From positions 58,782,132 through 58,824,631 of the forward strand of contig CM060322.1 in NCBI GenBank assembly GCA_030674155.1: a DNA stretch of 42,500 nucleotides, read 5' to 3'. The DNA comes from Stramonita haemastoma. Lineage: Eukaryota > Mollusca > Gastropoda > Neogastropoda > Muricidae. Made by a program: the position numbers and the translations under genes. Below the pieces are notes generated by a model, which saw only the letters and a program-made list of their open reading frames with translations, had not been told where the DNA came from and did not search any database. Numbering within the stretch: position 1 is the first letter of the stretch; the number at the start of each line of letters is the position of its first letter. Below are positions 33,770 through 42,500 of this stretch, piece by piece.

Positions 33770-33960
33770 TAATGATGATGATAATAATAATATTAATAAT
33801 AATAATATTAATAAATAATAATAATATTAATAATATTAATAATAATAATATTAATAATAATAATAATAATATAATGATAAAATGGAGGCTTATATAGCGC
33901 TAATTCCCAAAAACATGGGCTCACCGCACTGTACAATCAAATCAATTTAAATAAGTTACA
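33770..33960. repeat. (AAT)n and a short SINE/LINE 3' end
   Basis: AAT/AATATT repeats at 33776-33875 are followed by aatggaggcttatatagcgc and taattcccaaaaacatgggc, then cgcactgtacaatc. This is a motif order I recall from L2-like or related 3' ends, read on the minus strand, with the TAT-rich tail outermost. The element end at 2985-3060 has a similar tatagtgctatata. Confidence 0.6.
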
Positions 33961-34597
33961 TATGAACATGAAAAATTTGACTAGCACAAAAAAATCATAA
34001 AGAAAAATGCATGTACATACAATACAGGGTTAGTTAGTTGTTGTTGTTTTTTTCTGAGGGCATCAGACGAGCAATAAGACCAAAGATCGTTTTATACACA
34101 CTCTTTATTTTGCCTAAAATCTGTCTGATACTAAACAGCTGTCTGAAATAGCACTAGAATGAACACTTTGGAACACTGTTGTATTGAAGTATAGAATAAT
34201 TTACACCAAAAATCCTGGATTGTTCGGGGGGGAGGTGGATTATAGGTGAAGAACATGTTCAAATTGCTTTAAAAAAAATTTTTTAATTAGTTCTTGTTTA
34301 TCGTCTAGTACCTACTGTCTTACTTTAATCTACAGTTCATTTGATTCATACTTGTTATCCAAAGTGACATTGAAAAAAATGTAAGGAACAAAAAAGTACT
34401 TAAAAAAAAAGGAGAGATGATAAGAAAGGTACAGAAAATGGGGGTGAATCAGGATGCAATGAAAAAAAAAGAAAAAAAAAAGACTGAAGATGAACACATG
34501 ACAATAGTCATTATGTTTGCTTTTCCTCTGCTTTTGCCAGTTTTTAACAGCAATGATTAATAATTACTGGTTGTTTTTTCACTGCTTTTCCCAGAAT
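33961..34597. other. Intron W1-W2, unique AT-rich stretch
   Basis: No exon in phase and no recognisable repeat except short poly-A runs. Confidence 0.5.
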
Positions 34598-37274
34598 ACC
34601 TGACAATAATTCAATGTTTGGTTTTCACTGCCTTTGCCAGAATACATGACAATACTTCAATGTTTGTTTGTTTTTACTGCCTTTGCCAGAATAAAAAAAA
34701 AAAATTCAATGTCTGTTTTTTAACTGCCTTTGCCAGAATACAAAACAATAATTCAATGTCTGTTTGTTTCACTGCTTTTGCCAGAATACACAACAATAGT
34801 CATTATGTTTGTTATTTAACTGCTTTTGCCAGAATACATGACAATAATCATTATGGTTTTTTAACAGCTTTTGCCAGAATTCATGACAATAATGATGATC
34901 ATTATGTTTGCTTTTTAACTGCCTTTGCCAGAGTGCATGACAGTAATCATTATGTTTGCTTTTTAACTGCCTTTGCCAGAGTGCATGACAGTTATTATGT
35001 TTGCTTTTTAACTGCCTTTGCCAGAGTGCATGACAGTCATCATTATGTTTGTTCTTTAACTGCCTTTGCCAGAGTGCATGACAGTAATCATTATGTTTGC
35101 TTTTTAACTGCCTTTGCCAGAGTGCATGACAGTCATCATTATGTCTGTTCTTTAACTGCCTTTGCCAGAGTGCATGACAGTAATCATTATGTTTGCTTTT
35201 TAACTGCCTTTGCCAGAGTGCATGACAGTTATTATGTTTGCTTTTTAACTGCCTTTGCCAGAGTGCATGACAGTCATCATTATGTTTGTTCTTTAACTGC
35301 CTTTGCCAGAGTGCATGACAGTAATCATTATGTTTGCTTTTTAACTGCCTTTGCCAGAGTGCATGACAGTCATCATTATGTCTGTTCTTTAACTGCCTTT
35401 GCCAGAGTGCATGACAGTAATCATTATGTTTGCTTTTTAACTGCCTTTGCCAGAGTGCATGACAGTTATTATGTTTGCTTTTTAACTGCCTTTGCCAGAG
35501 TGCATGACAGTCATCATTATGTTTGTTCTTTAACTGCCTTTGCCAGAGTGCATGACAGTAATCATTATGTTTGCTTTTTAACTGCCTTTGCCAGAGTGCA
35601 TGACAGTTATCATTATGTTTGCTTTTTAACTGCCTTTGCCAGAGTGCATGACAGTAATCATTATGTTTGCTTTTTAACTGCCTTTGCCAGAGTGCATGAC
35701 AGTCATCATTATGTTTGTTCTTTAACTGCCTTTGCCAGAGTGCATGACAGTCATCATTATGTTTGTTCTTTAACTGCCTTTGCCAGAGTGCATGACAGTC
35801 ATCATTATGTTTGTTCTTTAACTGCCTTTGCCAGAGTGCATGACAGTCATCATTATGTTTGTTCTTTAACTGCCTTTGCCAGAGTACATGACAGTAATCA
35901 TTATGTTTGCTTTTTAACTGCCTTTGCCAGAGTGCATGACAGTAATCATTATATTTGTTCTTTAATTGCCTTTGCCAGAGTGCATGACAGTAATCATTAT
36001 GTTTGTTCTTTAACTGCCTTTGCCAGAGTGCATGACAGTCATCATTATGTTTGTTCTTTAACTGCCTTTGCCAGAGTGCATGACAGTAATCATTATGTTT
36101 GCTTTTTAACTGCCTTTGCCAGAGTGCATGACAGTAATCATTATGTTTGCTTTTTAACTGCCTTTGCCAGAGTGCATGACAGTCATCATTATGTTTGTTC
36201 TTTAACTGCCTTTGCCAGAGTGCATGACAGTCATCATTATGTCTGTTCTTTAACTGCCTTTGCCAGAGTGCATGACAGTCATCATTATGTCTGTTCTTTA
36301 ACTGCCTTTGCCAGAGTGCATGACAGTCATCATTATGTTTGTTCTTTAACTGCCTTTGCCAGAGTGCATGACAGTCATCATTATGTTTGTTCTTTAACTG
36401 CCTTTGCCAGAGTGCATGACAGTCATCATTATGTTTGTTCTTTAACTGCCTTTGCCAGAGTGCATGACAGTCATCATTATGTTTGTTCTTTAACTGCCTT
36501 TGCCAGAGTGCATGACAGTCATCATTATGTTTGTTCTTTAATTGCCTTTGCCAGAGTGCATGACAGTCATCATTATGTTTGTTTTTTAACTGCCTTTGCC
36601 AGAGTGCATGACAGTAGTCATTATGTTTGCTTTTTAACTGCCTTTGCCAGAGTGCATGACAGTAATCATTATGTTTGTTCTTTAACTGCCTTTGCCAGAG
36701 TGCATGACAGTAATCATTATGTTTGCTTTTTAACTGCCTTTGCCAGAGTGCATGACAGTAATCATTATGTTTGTTCTTTAACTGCCTTTGCCAGAGTACA
36801 TGACAGTCATCATTATGTTGTTCTTTAACTGCCTTTGCCAGAGTGCATGACAGTCATCATTATGTTTGTTCTTTAACTGCCTTTGCCAGAGTGCATGACA
36901 GTCATCATTATGTTTGTTCTTTAACTGCCTTTGCCAGAGTGCATGACAGTCATCATTATGTTTGTTCTTTAACTGCCTTTGCCAGAGTGCATGACAGTCA
37001 TCATTATGTTTGTTCTTTAATTGCCTTTGCCAGAGTGCATGACAGTCATCATTATGTTTGTTCTTTAACTGCCTTTGCCAGAGTGCATGACAGTAGTCAT
37101 TATGTTTGCTTTTTAACTGCCTTTGCCAGAGTGCATGACAGTAATCATTATGTTTGTTCTTTAACTGCCTTTGCCAGAGTGCATGACAGTAATCATTATG
37201 TTTGCTTTTTAACTGCCTTTGCCAGAGTGCATGACAGTAATCATTATGTTTGTTCTTTAACTGCCTTTGCCAGA
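34598..37274. repeat. 48-bp minisatellite with higher-order structure, about 55 copies
   Basis: Unit aactgcctttgccagagtgc plus atgacagtcatcattatg and tttgttcttt. Variants in two positions (tcatcat/taatcat/ttattat and gttcttt/gcttttt) define blocks that recur. Each unit is 16 codons, so a 736-codon frame is open from 34618 until a lost T at about 36814. The first units (34600-34900) are diverged and may be the oldest. No function is inferred. Confidence 0.95.
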
Positions 37275-37389
37275 TGGACAGCAGCCTCTGCGATGAAAGG
37301 CAGCAGTACACTGCCAGTCCTCAAAGTCAGCCTACAGCTTGTGTCCCTCGAGGTCTGAGTCTGAACTTCCGTCCTTGTATTGTCACGTT

Positions 37390-37735
37390 AATGACACTGG
37401 AATTTGAGGATGCCACTGACATGAACACATGTAAACCCTCTTGAGGATGCCACTGACATGAACACATGTAAACCTCTTGAGGATGCACTGACATGAACAC
37501 ATGTAAACCCTCTTGAGGATGCCACTGACTGAACACATGTAAACCCTCTTGAGGATGCCACTGACATGAACACATGTAAACCCTCTTGAGGATGCCACTG
37601 ACATGAACACATGTAAACCCTCTTGAGGATGCCACTGACATGAACACTGTAACCTCTTGAGGATGCCACTGACATTGAACACATGTAAACCCTCTTGAGG
37701 ATGCCACTGACATGAACACATGTAAACCCTCTTCC
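37390..37735. repeat. 37-bp minisatellite, about 9 copies
   Basis: Unit cctcttgaggatgccactga plus catgaacacatgtaaac. Several copies lack single bases (gatgcactg, ctgactgaac, acactgtaac). 37275-37389 is non-repeat. Confidence 0.9.
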
Positions 37736-37762
37736 TGAAGTGGACGCTATCACAGTCAAGCC

Positions 37763-40700
37763 TTGATCACACAGACATCAGCACAGACACAGACATCAGC
37801 CACAGACACACAGACATCAGCCACAGACACACAGACATCAGACCAGACACACAGACATCAGCCACAGACACACAGATATCAGCCACACAGACATCAGCCA
37901 CAGACACACAGACATCAGCCACAGACACACAGACATCAGCCACAGACACACAGACATCAGCCACAGACATCAGCCACAGATACACACAGACATCAGCCAC
38001 AGACATCAGCCACAGACACACAGACATCAGCCACAGACACACAGACATCAGCCACAACACAGACATCAGCCACAGACATCAGCCACAGATACACACAGAC
38101 ATCAGCCACAGACACACAGACATCAGCCACAGACACAGACATCAGCCACAGATACACACAGACATCAGCCACAGACACACAGACATCAGCCACAGACACA
38201 GACATCAGCCACAGACACACAGACATCAGCCACAGACACACAGACATCAGCCACAGACACAGACATCAGCCACAGACACACAGACATCAGCCACAGACAC
38301 ACAGACATCAGCCACAGACACACAGACATCAGCCACAGACACACAGACATCAGCCACAGACACAGACATCAGCCACAGACACACAGACATCAGCCACAGA
38401 CACAGACATCAGCCACAGACACACAGACATCAGCCACACAGACATCAGACACAGACATCAGCCACAGACACACAGACATCAGACACACAGACATCAGACA
38501 TCAGACACAGCCACACAGACATCAGCCACACAGACACACAGACATCAGCCACACAGACATCAGCCCACAGACACACACGACATCAGACACAGACATCAGC
38601 CACACAGACATCAGCCACAGAACATCAGCCACACAGACACAAAGACAATCCAGCCACAGACACAAGACATCAGCCACAGACACACACAGACATCAGCCAC
38701 AGACCACAGACATCAGACACAGACATCAGCCACAGACACACAGACATCAGACACAGACATCAGCCACACAGACATCAGCCACAGACACACAGACATCAGC
38801 CACAGACATCAACCACAGACACAGACATCAGCCACAAGACATCAGCCAACACAGACATCAGCCACAGACACACAGACATCAGCCACAGACACAATCAACC
38901 AACAGACACCAGACAATCAGCCACAGACACATCAGCCACAGACACACAGACATCAGCCAACCAGACATCAGCACAGCCACAGACATCAGCCACAGACATC
39001 AGCCCACAGACATCACCACAGACACAGACATCAGCCACAGACACAGACATCAGCCACAGAAACAGACATCAGCCACAGACACACAGACATCAGCCACAGA
39101 CACAGACATCAGCCACAGAATACACACACAGACATCAGCACAGACACCAGACATCAGCCACAGACACACAGACATCAGCAGCCACACAGACATCAGCCAC
39201 AGACACAGACATCAGCCACAGACATCAGCCAATAACATCCAGCCACAGACACACAGACATCACACAGCACACAGATCACACAGACATCAGCCACAGACAT
39301 CACCAGCACAGACATCAGCCACAGACACACAGACATCAGCCACAGACACACACAGATATCAGCCACAGACACACAGACACACAGACAATCAGCTTCAGAC
39401 ACACAGACATCAGCCACAGACACACAGACATCAGTCACAGACACACACAGACATCAGCCACAGACACACAGACATCAGCCACAGACATCAGCCACAGATA
39501 CACACAGACATCAGCCAACAGACAACACAGACATCAGCCACAGACACACAGACAGACATCAGACCACAACAGACATCAGCCACAGACATCAGCCACAGAA
39601 CACACAAGACATCAGCCACAGATCAGCCACACAGACAACACAGACATCAGCTTCAGACACTCAGACAATCAGACACAGATCAGCCACAGACACACAGACA
39701 TCAGCCACAGACACAGACATCAGCCACAGACATCAACCACAGACACAGACATCAGCCACAGACATCAGACCACAGACATCAGACACACAGACATCAGCCA
39801 CAACAGACACACAGACATCAGACACACAGACATCAGCCACACAAGACATCCAGACATCAACACACAGACATCAGACACACAGACATCAGGCACAGACACA
39901 CAGACATCAGGCACAAGACATCAGACACAAAAGACATCAGGCACACACAGACCATCAGAACACACACACAGACATCAGACACATCAGAACACAGACATCA
40001 GACACACAGACATCAACACACACAGACATCAGACACACAGACATCAGGACACAACACAGACATCAGACACCATCAGCACCAAAACACAACAGACATCAGA
40101 CACACCAGACATCAGCACACAGACTCAGACACACAGACATCAGACACACATCAGACACACAGACATCACACACAGACCAGACATCAGCACAGACATCACA
40201 CAAGACATCAGCACACAACACAGACATCAGACCACAGACATCAGACAATCAGACACACAGAACAGACATCAGACACACACAGACATCAGACACACAGACA
40301 TCAGACAACACAGACATCAGACACACAGACATCAGACACACAGACATCAGACACAACAGACCACAGACATCAGACACACAGACATCAGCCACACAGACAT
40401 CAGCCACACAGACATCAGACACACCAGACATCAGACACACAGACATCAGACACACAGACATCAGCACACAGACATCAGCACACAGACATCAGGCACACCA
40501 CAGACATCAGCCACACAGACATCAGCACACAGACATCAGACACACAGACATCAGACACACAGACATCAGGCACACCACAGACATCAGACACACAGACATC
40601 AGCACACACATCAGCAACAGCATCAGACACACAGACATCAACACAGACATCAGCACACAGACATCAGCACACAGACATCAGAACAGACATCAGACACATC

Positions 40701-41430
40701 ACAGACATCAGGCACACACATCAGACCATCAGACACACAGACATCAGGCACACAGCATCCCCACAGATCACAGACCACACACAGACATCAGGCACACACA
40801 GACCAGACCACACAGACATCACAGACACAGAACAATCAGACACACACAGACATCAGGACACACACACACAGCATCAGACACATAGCAAATTGACACATGA
40901 CATCACCACGGAAATACAATACATCAGTCATTGAACACACAGACATCAGGACACATAGACATCAGGACACAACAGACATCAGGCACACACACAGACATCA
41001 GACACACACAGACATCAGCACACACACAGACACTCAGGCACAACCAACAGACATCAGGCACAACACAGACATCAAACGACATGGCACACACACACACAAG
41101 ACATCAGGACACACAGACATCAGGCACACACAGACATCAGACACAGCACACACACAGACATCAGACACCTACCACTCAGGACACAGCATCAGTCACATCG
41201 ACCAGACACACTGGGCATTCACAGCCCAACCACACCCACAGGACATGCAGACCACACGTTACACTCAAGGCACACACAACACAGACACTCACGTACCCAT
41301 ACACAGCACAATCAACCGGTATCACAGACACTCAGGCACAACACAGCATAGACCTCAGTACACTCAGACATCAGGCACACAACAAGGCTCAGCACCAGAC
41401 ACCAGGCACACACACACAAAACATCAGAAA
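37763..41430. repeat. Long cacagacatcag array, about 3.7 kb, irregular
   Basis: Units of 10-20 bp based on acagacatcagccacagaca; early part regular (cagacacacagacatcagcc), later part (after about 38450) with frequent one- or two-base losses and acagacatcaggcacac variants. It continues as a cleaner acagacatcaggcacacac repeat at 41495-41725, right up to the W1 donor region. 41160-41420 is more diverged. Confidence 0.93.
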
Positions 41431-41494
41431 AAAGCAAATTGATGCCTACTCAATGTACCATCTGGAAATAAAAATTTGATTGATTGATTGATTG
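41431..41494 (+). mobile_element. 5'-truncated LINE 3' tail (copy 3)
   Basis: About 64 bp: aaaaaagcaaattgatgcct, actcaatgtaccatctggaa, ataaaaatttgattgattg. It matches the last 65-70 bp of the LINE ending at 22830 with few differences and has the same (GATT)n tail. It sits in the middle of the cacagacatcag array. Confidence 0.88.
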
Positions 41495-41730
41495 ACACAC
41501 AGACATCAGGCACACACACAGACATCAGGCACACATACAGACATCAGGCACACACACAGACATCAGGCACACACACAGACATCAGGCACACACACAGACA
41601 TCAGGCACACACAGACATCAGGCACACACACAGACATCGGGCACACACACACACACACAGACATCAGGCACACACACAGACATCAGGCACACACACAAGA
41701 CATCAGGCACACCACACAGACATCAGCACA
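41495..41730. repeat. 19-20-bp array next to the W1 donor
   Basis: About 11 units of acacagacatcaggcacac; the last ones read cacagacatcagcacacc, 10 bp before the W1 donor. Confidence 0.93.
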
Positions 41731-41740
41731 CCTAGCTCAC

Positions 41741-41888
41741 CTGCAGACAGCAGTGTTCAGGTTTCCTCCCGCTGCCGCAGTCACACCTGGCCTTCACGCC
41801 CAGCACCCCCTCAGGTCAGGGTGACCCAGCACGGCTTGGTACACGCTCACCTGCAGTGGTGTCAGACGACAGAACACCACTCTGTCCG
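41741..41888 (-). CDS. ERCC6L2: ERCC6L2-like helicase, window exon W1, with a one-base frameshift
   Basis: The acceptor cactgacag ends at 41889 and the donor gtgagc starts at 41740; 148 bp. It begins with two bases of a split codon, then DRVVFCRLTPLQVSVYQAVL and GHPDL. In this frame a stop follows at 41796-41794. In the next frame the exon continues GVLGVKARCDCGSGRKPEH then CCLQ to the donor. The spacing to vertebrate ERCC6L2 (DRIVYCSLT..Q..VYQ.VL, C.C.SG....CC, recalled) fits exactly if one G is missing in the G5 run at about 41806-41810; the exon would then leave in phase 0, as W2 requires. Function: end of SNF2 lobe 1 with a Cys-rich insertion. The shift is either an assembly error or a real null mutation. 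Confidence 0.85.
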
Positions 41889-42176
41889 CTGTCAGTGTCG
41901 CCATGACAACACAATGCATAGCCTGGGTTAGTGTCACTGTCAGTGTCATGGTGACAACACAATGCATAGCCTGGGTTAGTGTCCCTGTCAGTGTCATGGT
42001 GACAACACAATGCATAGCCTGGGTTAGTGTCACTGTCAGTGTCATGGTGACAACACAATGCATAGCCTGGGTTAGTGTCACTGTCAGTGTCACAGTGACA
42101 ACACAATGCATAGCCTGGGTTAGTGTCAATGTCAGTGTCATGGTGACAACACAATGCATAAACTTGGTTAGCATCA
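41889..42176 (-). repeat. 48-bp minisatellite containing the W1 acceptor
   Basis: ctgtcagtgtc recurs at 41889 (exon edge), 41937, 41985, 42033, 42081 and 42129 (last with atgtcag), an exact 48-bp period. The unit includes tggtgacaacacaatgcata and gcctgggttagtgt. On the minus strand each unit presents the acceptor sequence gacactgacag. Confidence 0.93.
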
Positions 42177-42500
42177 CTGTCCCTCAATTTGCCAAGGAAA
42201 TATTCAGCAAAACGTTTTCTAACCCCAAAGTCAGTTTGTAATATCTTGTTGTGAATTGAATAGAAATGCTTCTTTCGTCAAAAGATGTCTGACTGTCTAA
42301 AGTTGCATCATTATTTGCTTGATATACTACAGTGAATTTCTGTTTGTTATTTTCAGCTTCTTCCTGTTAGTTATTACACAATGTTCACTCTTCCTCTCTA
42401 CCCCAAAAGGGCCAAAAGAAATGAAATATCGTTCAATTGCAGGGAGTGGGGCCATGCAACAAATACCACTCTGCCTGCTGTCAAGAGTGATGGTAGCAAA
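42177..42500. other. Intron upstream of W1; possible decayed copy of the W1 start
   Basis: No bona fide exon is seen. The end of the window (42465-42483, plus strand ccactctgcctgctgtca) resembles the W1 boundary ccactctgtccgctgtca. The preceding exon of the gene must lie beyond 42500. Confidence 0.4.

Noticed and set aside
37763..39235. 490-codon frame rich in Gln-Thr-Ser-Ala-His
   Set aside because: Repeat translation of cacagacatcag units with rotating frame; no domain.

Overview
The window looks like part of an invertebrate nuclear genome, most likely a gastropod mollusc. It has small exons with GT/AG splice sites, introns of 2 to 10 kb, non-LTR retrotransposons, tRNA- and 5S-derived SINEs, and an extreme density of micro- and minisatellites. 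The mollusc assignment rests on my recollection that the SINE at 5150-5545 is common in snail DNA; the sequence itself only shows an intron-rich animal genome. No bacterial-type gene, CRISPR array, rRNA gene or intact tRNA gene is visible.

The only host gene I can support is on the minus strand. It is the C-terminal half of an ERCC6L2-like SNF2-family helicase. Nine consecutive internal exons (W1 to W9 in transcription order) lie at 41741-41888, 33501-33737, 29111-29182, 26138-26283, 15652-15747, 13507-13606, 11186-11338, 6925-7117 and 877-1347. Their splice phases agree at every junction. Together they encode about 538 residues: the end of SNF2 lobe 1 with a cysteine-rich insertion, the whole helicase-C lobe (motifs IV, V and VI), the ERCC6L2-type post-helicase segment, and an acidic/basic low-complexity tail with a probable nuclear localisation signal. 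The 5' exons and the real 3' end lie outside the window. W1 carries a one-base frameshift in a G run.

The introns are mostly repeats. Between W9 and W8: a 77-bp minisatellite split by a 5S-rRNA-derived SINE, a decayed LINE, a tRNA-derived SINE and several microsatellites. Between W8 and W7: a LINE reverse-transcriptase fragment (plus strand) interrupted by a 962-bp inverted-repeat DNA transposon, by a SINE, and by tandem amplification of its own coding sequence. Between W7 and W5: more SINEs, a 33/45-bp minisatellite and an inverted fragment of a LINE 3' UTR. Between W5 and W4: an apparently full-length LINE of about 6.6 kb (16265-22830) with an uninterrupted 937-residue endonuclease/reverse transcriptase ORF, inserted in a roughly 20-bp minisatellite, followed by a 1.25-kb polypurine block. 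From W4 to W1: arrays with units of about 104, 57, 19, 86, 42, 41, 48, 37 and 20 bp.

The most notable theme is that arrays touch or include the splice sites. The repeat unit contains the W4 acceptor plus 17 exonic bases, the W1 acceptor, the W8 donor (with GT changed to AT in the extra copies) and the W3 donor flank. A second theme is pairs of inverted mobile elements flanking exons W5 and W7/W8, which could pair in the pre-mRNA. Nearly all other long open frames here are artefacts of tandem repeats lacking stop codons.
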